Positions 7,411 through 12,981 of a stretch of DNA of 12,981 nt are shown piece after piece; the first letter of the stretch is position 1, and each line of letters begins with the position of its first letter. The DNA is from Flavobacteriaceae bacterium UBA5534 (GTDB taxonomy: Bacteria > Bacteroidota > Bacteroidia > Flavobacteriales > Flavobacteriaceae), in the NCBI GenBank assembly GCA_002426015.1, contig DINS01000030.1:1-12981 (forward strand), read 5' to 3'. The notes under the pieces are model-generated. The model had not been told where the DNA came from, made no database searches, and saw only the letters and a program-made list of their open reading frames with translations. Position numbers and translations under genes: made by a program.

Positions 7411-8699
7411 CTTCCAACCCCAAAATTACCATCATAGGTTTAGGATATGTAGGTTTGCCACTTGCCGTAGAATTTGCCAAAAAATATTGTGTGGTCGGTT
7501 TTGACATCAACCAAAAACGAATTATAGAATTGCAACAAGGTATCGACAAAACCCTTGAGGTTGAAAATGATGATTTAAAGGCTATTTTGGTTACAGAACA
7601 TACTTCCAAAAACGGTTTGTTGGTTACTGATGCATCTTCAGACATAGCAGATTCGGATGTTTTTATTGTCACAGTTCCTACACCAACAGATGCTTTGAAC
7701 AAGCCCGTGTTTACCCCATTGGAAAAAGCAAGCGAAACGGTTGGGAAAGTGCTTAAAAAGAATGATGTCGTTATTTATGAATCGACCGTATATCCAGGAG
7801 TCACCGAAGATATTTGTGTGCCAATCCTAGAAAAACATTCAGGATTGACCTTTAATGTTGATTTTTTTGCAGGTTATTCGCCAGAGCGTATCAATCCAGG
7901 AGATAAAACCCATACCGTTACCCAAATATTGAAAGTCACTTCAGGTTCTACGCCAGAAATTGCAGAACAGGTTGACCAGCTCTATAAATCGATTATTACA
8001 GCAGGAACCCATAAAGCACCTTCTATTAAAGTTGCAGAGGCTGCCAAAGTGATTGAAAATTCGCAACGCGATATCAATATTGCTTTTGTGAATGAACTCT
8101 CAAAGATTTTTCGCTTATTAGATATTGATACCAAAGCAGTGTTAGAGGCTGCAGGCACCAAATGGAACTTTATCAAGTTCTCTCCGGGACTGGTTGGAGG
8201 TCACTGTATTGGCGTTGATCCGTATTATTTAGCGCAGAAAGCGATAGAATCGGGGTATAACCCTGAAATCATATTGGCTGGGCGTAAGATGAATGACAGC
8301 ATGGGCAGTTATGTAGCCCAAGAAACGGTTAAAATGATGATTAGGAAAGGCGCACGAATTAAAAACTCTAAAGTGTTGGTTCTGGGCATAACCTTTAAAG
8401 AAAACTGTCCAGATATCAGAAACTCTCGTGTTATCGATATTATTAAGGAGTTTAAAACCTATGATGTTGCCGTTGATGTTTATGATCCTTGGGCTTCGGC
8501 TGATGAGGTACAGCACGAATATGGTTTGGACCTTATCAGTGACGCTTCACAATTGCAATCAGATTATGATGCCATTGTATTGGCGGTTTCACATAAAGAG
8601 TTTCTTTCGATGAATATCCATCAATTGAAATCTGATATAGGTGTCATTTTTGATGTCAAATCCTTATTGCCTAAACACACTGTAGATTCCCGTTTATAA
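7407..8699 (+). CDS. tviB: TviB-like UDP-N-acetylhexosamine 6-dehydrogenase
   Basis: This cytoplasmic NAD-dependent enzyme should oxidise C6 of UDP-GlcNAc or UDP-GalNAc to the uronic acid. Length is 430 aa, close to TviB (about 425). Seen: N-terminal Rossmann loop IIGLGYVG at residues 9-16; GYSPERINPGDKTHTV in the central domain; KVAEAAKVIENSQRDINIAFVNEL; the catalytic Cys267 in GGHCIGVDPYYL; and a C-terminal UDP-binding domain with FKENCPDIRNSRVIDI. These segments match recalled TviB of the Vi antigen locus more closely than UDP-glucose dehydrogenase. The start chosen is the ATG overlapping the upstream TGA; an in-frame TTG at 7353 would add 18 residues lying inside the upstream gene and before the Rossmann strand. 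It overlaps the next gene by one base (TAATG), so the pair is translationally coupled. Confidence 0.93.
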   Translation: MTSNPKITIIGLGYVGLPLAVEFAKKYCVVGFDINQKRIIELQQGIDKTLEVENDDLKAILVTEHTSKNGLLVTDASSDIADSDVFIVTVPTPTDALNKPVFTPLEKASETVGKVLKKNDVVIYESTVYPGVTEDICVPILEKHSGLTFNVDFFAGYSPERINPGDKTHTVTQILKVTSGSTPEIAEQVDQLYKSIITAGTHKAPSIKVAEAAKVIENSQRDINIAFVNELSKIFRLLDIDTKAVLEAAGTKWNFIKFSPGLVGGHCIGVDPYYLAQKAIESGYNPEIILAGRKMNDSMGSYVAQETVKMMIRKGARIKNSKVLVLGITFKENCPDIRNSRVIDIIKEFKTYDVAVDVYDPWASADEVQHEYGLDLISDASQLQSDYDAIVLAVSHKEFLSMNIHQLKSDIGVIFDVKSLLPKHTVDSRL

Positions 8700-9679
8700 T
8701 GTACACTCAACCCTATCATACCAAAGATTTGTCAGACTATCGTTTTCTTGTAACAGGAGGCGCGGGCTTTATTGGTTCCAATCTTGTAGAATATCTTTTG
8801 AAATTTAATGCCAAAAAAGTACGGGTTCTTGATGATTTTTCTAATGGGTATCGTGCCAATTTAACAGAGTTTCATAGCCATCCAGCTTTCGAATTACTAG
8901 AAGGCGATATAAGGGATTTGGACACCTGCAGGAACGCTATGGAAGGGATTGATTATGTTTCCCATCAAGCCGCTTTGGGTTCTGTGCCACGTTCTATCAA
9001 CGACCCAGCAACGACCAATGCTGTTAATATTTCGGGCTTTTTGAATATGATGATTGCCCTTAAAGACAGTCCTACCGTGAAGCGTATGGTCTATGCAGCT
9101 TCGAGTTCTACTTATGGCGATAGCAAGACCTTGCCAAAAATTGAAGACCAAATTGGGAAACCGTTATCACCTTATGCTGTGACGAAATACGTCAATGAAT
9201 TGTATGCCGATGTGTTTGGAAAAACCTATGGTACTGATGTTATCGGATTGCGTTATTTTAATGTTTTTGGACCAAAACAGAGTCCGAATGGCGCTTATGC
9301 AGCTGTGATTCCGTTGTTTATGCAAGCATTAAAAGATCATGTTTCACCCAACATCAATGGTGATGGTGAGCAAACCAGGGATTTCACCTTTGTAGATAAT
9401 GCCGTACAGGCCAATATCAAAGGTTTTTTTGCCTCTAAAGAAGCCAGTAATGAAGTGTTTAACGTAGCCTGCGGCGAACGAATCAGCATCAACTATTTAT
9501 GGGAATCCTTGCAAATGGCTGCCCATTCTGATTTGAAGGCCGTTTATGGACCCGAGCGTCAAGGTGATGTCAGGGATTCGTTAGCCGATATTTCAAAAGC
9601 CGAACGTTTGCTTGGATATCAACCACAATATACCGTCAGAGAAGGGTTGAAGGTGACTTGGGATTCGTTTAATCGTTGA
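8699..9679 (+). CDS. tviC: TviC/WbpP-like UDP-N-acetylhexosamine 4-epimerase
   Basis: This extended short-chain dehydrogenase/reductase should interconvert the gluco and galacto forms of UDP-HexNAc or UDP-HexNAcA. Together with the upstream dehydrogenase it would give UDP-GalNAcA. Length is 326 aa (TviC and WbpP are about 340). Seen: NAD-binding GGAGFIGSN at residues 20-28; DNFS-like VLDDFSNGYRANL; the HQAALGSVPRS motif shared with TviC/WbpP; ASSSTYGD; catalytic Tyr159 and Lys163 in SPYAVTKYVNELYA; LRYFNVFGPKQSPNGAYAAVIP; and NGDGEQTRDFTFV. The start ATG overlaps the upstream stop. The gene ends the operon: a strong terminator lies about 50 nt beyond. Gene order dehydrogenase then epimerase is the same as tviB-tviC in the Salmonella Vi locus. 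Confidence 0.93.
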   Translation: MYTQPYHTKDLSDYRFLVTGGAGFIGSNLVEYLLKFNAKKVRVLDDFSNGYRANLTEFHSHPAFELLEGDIRDLDTCRNAMEGIDYVSHQAALGSVPRSINDPATTNAVNISGFLNMMIALKDSPTVKRMVYAASSSTYGDSKTLPKIEDQIGKPLSPYAVTKYVNELYADVFGKTYGTDVIGLRYFNVFGPKQSPNGAYAAVIPLFMQALKDHVSPNINGDGEQTRDFTFVDNAVQANIKGFFASKEASNEVFNVACGERISINYLWESLQMAAHSDLKAVYGPERQGDVRDSLADISKAERLLGYQPQYTVREGLKVTWDSFNR

Positions 9680-9731
9680 TGAGCTCCTATGAGAGTTTGT
9701 TAAATCATTCCGATCAAATAGCTATAAATAA

Positions 9732-9760
9732 TAAAAGCGGACTATTTAAGTCCGCTTTTA
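9732..9760. terminator. Strong bidirectional Rho-independent terminator
   Basis: A perfect 12-bp stem (9732-9743 with 9749-9760) around a 5-nt loop. The core is AGCGGACT paired with AGTCCGCT, flanked by AAAA on the left and TTTT on the right, so it works as a terminator read from either side. It sits between the convergent ends of the epimerase gene (plus) and the 249-aa gene (minus; 20 nt from its stop). Confidence 0.88.
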
Positions 9761-9780
9761 AATTTACAGCAATAATAGAA

Positions 9781-10530
9781 TTATACTATTTCTACCAACT
9801 GTAAGGCATTGAAGGCCCCATTGTTCAATGGGTATTGGATTCCATTTATTAACTGGTAGAATGCTACTTTTAAAAAATAGAAACTTTGGCCTGTGCCGAT
9901 TGGAACTGCTTCGGGTGTTAACACTACAGTAGTCGAAACTCCGTTGATAGGTAGGTTCTCAATATTGCTTACCTGCATGTCCTTGCTGCCTGTTGTAAAG
10001 TCAAGATTTAAAAATCCACAGGACAATGATACATGCGTTGCACCTTCAGGGAACGACAAGCGTTGGTTTGGCACGAAATTGTCAATTGTAATTTGACCAG
10101 TTGCCGTATTTAAACTAAAGTCGCTTAATAGTACTGCCGTCAGGATTGCATTTCTATTGAAATCAAATCCTTTTAGGAGTGCTTTGCCTTCAGGGGTTTG
10201 AATGCCAATATCAACAGATCGAAGCCCTCTTGCAGAGGTTGTATCTGTGTTTTTGACATTCATCATCACAGTGGTCAAACGAGAAGACACTTTGCTGTCT
10301 TTGGCATCTGCCAACAAATCAATCGCAGCACGTCTTAAGATTTTTCCACTTACGGCACTTCTTCCAAACTCATTGTTGTTTTCACGAGTTCGGACGAATT
10401 CAGGGTCATTTGCGATTCGACTTTTACTGACACCACCTTTTGTACGCATGTGGTATCCATCTTCGCTTTTGTAAAAGTTCACTTCTCCGAGTGTTCCTTC
10501 TACGTTAAATAGGCTTTTATATTTTGCCAT
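9781..10530 (-). CDS. Conserved hypothetical protein, unknown function
   Basis: I do not recognise a characterised function. The protein is 249 aa with no signal peptide and no membrane helix. The N-terminal about 80 residues are basic and contain FNVEGTLGEVNFYKSEDGYH, then RTKGGVSKSRIANDPEFVRT, then RENNNEFG. I recall this pattern from unannotated Bacteroidota proteins that often sit near mobile or polysaccharide regions, but I cannot verify that here. A segment at about 85-110 looks helical. The C-terminal half (about 125-249) is rich in predicted beta strands, with alternating hydrophobic residues and few charges. It is transcribed against the polysaccharide operon and shares its bidirectional terminator. 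A flavobacterial-type promoter is seen 220 bp upstream (10752-10782), implying a long leader. A structural or particle-type protein is possible but only a guess. Confidence 0.8.
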   Translation of the reverse strand: MAKYKSLFNVEGTLGEVNFYKSEDGYHMRTKGGVSKSRIANDPEFVRTRENNNEFGRSAVSGKILRRAAIDLLADAKDSKVSSRLTTVMMNVKNTDTTSARGLRSVDIGIQTPEGKALLKGFDFNRNAILTAVLLSDFSLNTATGQITIDNFVPNQRLSFPEGATHVSLSCGFLNLDFTTGSKDMQVSNIENLPINGVSTTVVLTPEAVPIGTGQSFYFLKVAFYQLINGIQYPLNNGAFNALQLVEIV

Positions 10531-10751
10531 GGTATTAGATTATTATGTAGGCCTGTGTGTTTGGTAGGTCGTCAACTTTGGATATGTTTTAGATCCTTTA
10601 TGATGTGTTGCCTTGACCACTACACTTGCTACGGATTATACATTATTTTTTTATCAGTCAAACAGTCAAATCTTGTTTTTTTAGCGCGCGTAGATATGAG
10701 CTCCTACCTACTATATGTGTTTCAATTTTTGACTGTTTTTGTCTGATGAAG

Positions 10752-10782
10752 CAAACGTATGTTATTTTTAAATAGCTTACAA
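10752..10782 (-). promoter_or_regulatory. Candidate Bacteroidota-type promoter for the 249-aa gene
   Basis: On the minus strand, TTG (10782-10780), a 20-nt spacer, and TACGTTTG (10759-10752), which fits TAnnTTTG. It would give a leader of roughly 215 nt before the ATG at 10530. An 11-bp inverted repeat falls within this leader. Such motifs can occur by chance in AT-rich DNA. Confidence 0.5.
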
Positions 10783-10913
10783 CCAGTGACTTCCGATACC
10801 GCAGCTTTGGTTTTTTTAATGCCTAATAAGGCTGTCTTTTTCTTCTATTTACTGTAAAGAGCTTCAAACGCTTGTTAATGGTTACCAATGTTCTTATTTG
10901 TCGTTAGTTGTTG

Positions 10914-10956
10914 TTTGTGCCGTTTATGCCGCTTTTGTCCCTTTTAGGTCTTTTTT
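10914..10956. other. Helically phased T-tracts (probable curved DNA)
   Basis: Five T-tracts (10914-10916, 10923-10925, 10933-10936, 10942-10945, 10951-10956) have centres 9, 10.5, 9 and 10 bp apart, in phase with the helix turn. Such phasing produces intrinsic bending. The block abuts the 11-bp repeat array. The spacing is read directly from the sequence; the bending is inferred. Confidence 0.5.
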
Positions 10957-10977
10957 GCCACTCCATAGGGTTGTTGA

Positions 10978-11013
10978 GGTATCTCGGGGGTATCTCGGGG
11001 GTATCTCGGGGGT
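10978..11013. repeat. Three perfect 11-bp tandem repeats (GGTATCTCGGG)
   Basis: Units at 10978-10988, 10989-10999 and 11000-11010 are identical, and the first three bases of a fourth (GGT) follow at 11011-11013. The block is GC-rich in AT-rich surroundings. The 11-bp period is close to one helical turn, so a protein could bind each unit on nearly the same face. There are no spacers, so it is not a CRISPR array. Confidence 0.95.
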
Positions 11014-11086
11014 AAGATGGAATTGGCTTCTCGTCTTTAATACCTGATGCTTTTATCGATTTTGTTATGTTATATCTAATTAATGG

Positions 11087-11154
11087 GTGTTAAAGTGTTA
11101 AAATAATGCTATTATGAATGTTTAAATGTTAATATCTTTAAATAAATGTTAATA
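11087..11154. repeat. AT-rich block with repeated TGTTAA motifs
   Basis: A tandem pair of GTGTTAAA occurs at 11087-11102, and AAATGTTAATA occurs twice, at 11124-11134 and 11144-11154, exactly 20 bp apart. The block lies 180-250 bp ahead of the 74-aa gene. It could be an operator region, but low-complexity AT-rich sequence can produce this by chance. Confidence 0.4.
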
Positions 11155-11335
11155 AGATTCCCTTTTCTGACATCTCAAATTGTTTATTTTAGTTATCTAA
11201 ATATTAACCCCTGTTATATGAAACCAAAAGGCGAATTTGTAAAAGGCATATTAGGGGATTCACTAATGTATTTTAAGCAATTAAATTCATTATGGGATCC
11301 TTTAATCTGTAGGATTAATCGAAAATTTAAATTGT

Positions 11336-11560
11336 ATGAAGCGTATTTGCATCTACCCCAAGGATGTTCAAATCATCACCGGAAAGGGAGAACGGTACTC
11401 ACGTATGATTATTCAAAAAATTAAGAAAGCCCATCAAAAGGAAGCCCACCAACTGGTTACCATTAAAGAGTTTTGTTTGTTTTTAGGATTGGATTACGAA
11501 GATGTATTTAACAGTATTAACAATATCAAAGTAAACGTAGAAAGAGCATCTAATCAATGA
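11336..11560 (+). CDS. Small conserved protein, probably DNA-binding
   Basis: This 74-aa basic protein begins MKRICIYPKDVQIITGKGER and continues with RMIIQKIKKAHQKEAHQLVTIKEFCLFLGLDYEDVFNSINN. I recall similar short Bacteroidota proteins with the pattern IYPKDVQxITGKxxRxxxxxxxxIK and VTxxEFCxYxGL. Two helix pairs are likely: residues about 8-30, where Lys, Gly and Arg between helices resemble a helix-turn-helix, and about 43-66. A role as a small DNA-binding protein or regulator is an inference. No Shine-Dalgarno is visible. An overlapping plus-strand frame from 11218 to 11424 has less convincing composition. It stands alone, about 800 bp from the minus-strand gene and about 310 bp before the next epimerase gene. 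Confidence 0.7.
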   Translation: MKRICIYPKDVQIITGKGERYSRMIIQKIKKAHQKEAHQLVTIKEFCLFLGLDYEDVFNSINNIKVNVERASNQ

Positions 11561-11869
11561 TAGTTACTCGTTACTTTTCACTTTATCCAACTTTGCACTT
11601 AGAGCGAGGCTCCTTGTCGTCTCTTAATTTTTTCACCATTTCCTTTTAGTTCTTCACACCAAGTGTTTGCTTTCCATGTATTTAAGTTTGTTTCTACTTT
11701 GTTTTGCAGGTCTTTAGCTATCCTTAATTTATTTTTTGGTGATATTTACGCCTAGTTCAATTCCTTTTTCTATATTAGAGTCCTTTTAATTGTTGATTAG
11801 TAGCAAATTGCAGTTAATACTAATTGGTTTTGGCCGATGAGCTTTAAGCCATTTTTTAATGTCCTCATT
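11561..11869. other. Non-coding gap before the second SDR gene
   Basis: About 310 bp without an intact gene. The only structure seen is the possible minus-strand gene remnant at 11599-11790. No clear terminator follows the 74-aa gene, and no TAnnTTTG promoter is evident before the SDR gene, so the latter's transcription start is unresolved. Confidence 0.55.
11599..11790 (-). pseudogene. Possible decayed gene fragment with a frameshift
   Basis: Read on the minus strand, one open frame gives DSNIEKGIELGVNITKK and then a stop at 11731-11729. A second frame, beginning at the same place, gives KLRIAKDLQNKVETNLNT followed by WKANTWCEELKGNGEKIKRR and QGASL, then a stop at 11601-11599. The two join smoothly if one frame change is allowed around 11731, within a run of A's. 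The peptide has ordinary protein composition with two Trp, but no start codon and no family I recognise. It could be the 3' end of a lost gene or a chance open frame. Confidence 0.3.
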
Positions 11870-12829
11870 ATGGCAACAATACTTATAACAGGAGGCGCAG
11901 GGAATATTGGTAGTGCCCTAGCGGCTCGATTGGCTGAGCAACCAGAGCATCACATTGTTATTATCGATAATTTATCTACTGGAAGTTTGCAGAAAGTGCC
12001 AAAATCGGAGCGCATCAGGTTTATCAAAGCCGATATCAATGCCTATCATGATATTGTACCTGTGTTTGGCCGTTTTGATTTTGATTATGTCTTTCATTTT
12101 GCTGCTGTAGTAGGTGTGAAGCGTACTTTAGAGCATCCTATTGCTGTACTGAACGATATTGAAGGAATCAAACATGTTTTATCCCTATCTAAAAATTCGG
12201 GTGTCAAGCGTGTGTTTTACTCGAGCTCATCTGAAGTTTATGGTGAGCCTTTTGAAATACCGCAAAACGAAAACACCACTCCTTTAAATTCGAGATTGCC
12301 TTATGCCATTGTCAAAAATGTAGGTGAAGCCTTTTTTAGGTCTTATCAAAAAGAATATGGACTCCCTTATACCATTTTTAGATTTTTTAATACCTATGGG
12401 CCCAACCAGAGCGATGATTTTGTGATTCCTCGATTTTTGAAGGCTGCCCTTCATCACCAGCCCATCCAAATCCATGGTGACGGCTTGCAAACACGTTCGT
12501 TTTGTTATATTGATGATACCATTGATACTTGTTTGAAAACCTTGATGAATGATAGTTATAAGAATTCTATTTTGAATGTCGGCAATGACAAAGAAATGAC
12601 CATATTGGAGCTTGCCCAACGTGTTATTGATTTGACCGATTCGAATTCGGAAATCATCCATTTGCCAGCCTTGAAGGAAGGCGATATGCGACGACGTTGT
12701 CCTGACGTTTCCAAAATGAAGGCTTTGCTGCAACGCGATTTGACGCCACTGACGCAAGGGTTGCATTTGTTGATTGAATATTATCAATCGCAAAACCCTT
12801 CCCGAGATTTTCTGTTTAATAAAGTTTAG
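11870..12829 (+). CDS. Extended-SDR NAD-dependent nucleotide-sugar epimerase/decarboxylase/dehydratase
   Basis: This 319-aa cytoplasmic enzyme should modify a nucleotide sugar for the surface glycan. Seen: ILITGGAGNIGSA (NAD loop) at the N-terminus; a DNLSTG motif after the second strand; FHFAAVVGV; SSSSEVYG with Ser121-Glu122; catalytic Tyr145 and Lys149 in PYAIVK; FRFFNTYGPNQSDDFVIP; HGDGLQTRSFCYIDD; and GDMRRRCPDVSK. The Ser-Glu pair before VYG, the FCYIDD motif and the late Arg resemble UDP-glucuronate decarboxylases (UXS, ArnA) or 4,6-dehydratases more than 4-epimerases, where Thr/Ser-x-YG is usual. The start at 11870 gives the standard N-terminus; an in-frame ATG at 11837 would add 11 residues ahead of the first strand. 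It is separated from the main operon by the 9.76-11.87 kb interruption. Confidence 0.88.
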   Translation: MATILITGGAGNIGSALAARLAEQPEHHIVIIDNLSTGSLQKVPKSERIRFIKADINAYHDIVPVFGRFDFDYVFHFAAVVGVKRTLEHPIAVLNDIEGIKHVLSLSKNSGVKRVFYSSSSEVYGEPFEIPQNENTTPLNSRLPYAIVKNVGEAFFRSYQKEYGLPYTIFRFFNTYGPNQSDDFVIPRFLKAALHHQPIQIHGDGLQTRSFCYIDDTIDTCLKTLMNDSYKNSILNVGNDKEMTILELAQRVIDLTDSNSEIIHLPALKEGDMRRRCPDVSKMKALLQRDLTPLTQGLHLLIEYYQSQNPSRDFLFNKV

Positions 12830-12883
12830 GAGTAACTCAATTTTTACTTTATATTAGCCTAGAAAATAAAGTGTTCCAGTTTC

Positions 12884-12981
12884 ATGAGTCAGAAAGAGCA
12901 ATGGCTATATACCATTTCATCTCAACACCCTTTAATCCATCTTAATTTTAAGGAGATTTGGCGCTATCGCGATTTGTTGAT
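12884..12981 (+). CDS. ABC-2 polysaccharide export permease, N-terminal fragment (cut by window end)
   Basis: From ATG 12884 the frame stays open for 32 codons to the edge, and the partial protein ends in HLNFKEIWRYRDLL. I recall this N-terminal pattern, a Leu/Phe-rich strand then KEIWxYRDLLxxLVxRD, from Wzm/TagG-type permeases that export O-antigen or capsule with a partner ATPase. Only the pre-membrane segment is present, so the call rests on one motif. It starts 54 nt after the SDR stop on the same strand, which suggests the same transcription unit. The partner ATPase (Wzt-like) would be expected just beyond the right edge. Confidence 0.65.
   Translation, partial: MSQKEQWLYTISSQHPLIHLNFKEIWRYRDLL

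Larger units (their letters stand above)
10531..11335. other. Long non-coding stretch (about 800 bp) with repeats and candidate promoter
   Basis: No convincing gene is present in this stretch. It holds, from left to right: an 11-bp inverted repeat (10660-10670 with 10728-10738, 57-nt spacer) that would lie in the leader of the minus-strand gene; a minus-strand promoter candidate; helically phased T-tracts (10914-10956); three perfect 11-bp GC-rich repeats (10978-11010); and an AT-rich block with four TGTTAA motifs (11087-11154) ahead of the 74-aa gene. The remainder shows nothing I can name. The short open frames on the plus strand have unconvincing composition. Confidence 0.7.

Noticed and set aside
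9679..10706. Direct repeat ATGAGCTCCTA flanking the 249-aa gene (9679-9689 and 10696-10706) as target-site duplication
   Set aside because: Several 11-bp matches are expected by chance in a 13-kb AT-rich window, there are no terminal inverted repeats, and the gene does not resemble a transposase.
10555..10746. Plus-strand 63-codon open frame
   Set aside because: It is Cys/Phe/Tyr-rich with no start context and overlaps the promoter and leader region of the minus-strand gene; likely chance.
10978..11013. CRISPR array
   Set aside because: Units are only 11 bp and directly adjacent, with no spacers and no cas genes nearby.
11146..11424. Plus-strand 92-codon open frame
   Set aside because: It overlaps the better-supported 74-aa gene in another frame, and its composition after 11336 is that of a shifted frame.
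12284..12793. Minus-strand 169-codon open frame
   Set aside because: It is antisense to the conserved SDR gene with no recognisable motif.
1..12981. tRNA or rRNA genes
   Set aside because: No cloverleaf-like segments or rRNA sequences were recognised on either strand by eye; a covariance search was not possible.

Overview
The window looks like a chromosomal stretch of a member of the Bacteroidota, most likely a marine-type Flavobacteriaceae. The reasons are: AT-rich DNA with A/T-rich codon use, almost no Shine-Dalgarno sites, promoter-like sites of the Bacteroidota form (TTG, about 18-20 nt, TAnnTTTG), and proteins of flavobacterial type. The assignment is from sequence character and recalled families; no search was run.

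Layout. (1) Positions 9-3406, minus strand: housekeeping genes. These are a MacB/LolD-type ABC ATPase and, as a separate 1-base-overlapping pair, a Uup-type ABC-F ATPase followed by a class I SAM-dependent methyltransferase. A hairpin plus T-tract separates the pair from the ABC ATPase gene. (2) Positions 3458-9760, plus strand: a compact surface-polysaccharide operon. It has a good promoter, then wza-like outer-membrane export lipoprotein, wzc-like co-polymerase/tyrosine kinase, a short PglC/WcaJ-type initiating phosphoglycosyltransferase, a TviB-like UDP-HexNAc 6-dehydrogenase and a TviC-like UDP-HexNAc 4-epimerase, ending in a strong bidirectional terminator. (3) Positions 9761-11869: an interruption unlike its surroundings. 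It contains a minus-strand gene of unknown function (249 aa), about 800 bp of non-coding DNA with helically phased T-tracts and three perfect 11-bp GC-rich repeats, AT-rich TGTTAA repeats, a 74-aa probable DNA-binding protein, and a possible decayed minus-strand gene fragment. (4) Positions 11870-12981, plus strand: the polysaccharide locus resumes with another extended-SDR nucleotide-sugar enzyme and the first 32 codons of what appears to be an ABC-2 polysaccharide export permease (Wzm-like), cut by the window end.

How the genes work together: the TviB/TviC pair predicts synthesis of UDP-N-acetylgalactosaminuronic acid, so the surface glycan probably contains GalNAcA or a derivative. The phosphoglycosyltransferase would load the first sugar phosphate on undecaprenyl phosphate. 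Wzc and Wza would control chain length and outer-membrane export, and the permease at the right edge would move lipid-linked glycan across the inner membrane. The Wza/Wzc pair next to an ABC exporter is noteworthy, because it leaves open which export route is used.

The least explained part is 9.7-11.9 kb. I did not find a convincing wholly new system. The best candidates for something undescribed are the 249-aa protein, the curved-DNA plus 11-bp-repeat block, and the small IYPKD-type protein, which sit together inside the polysaccharide locus.
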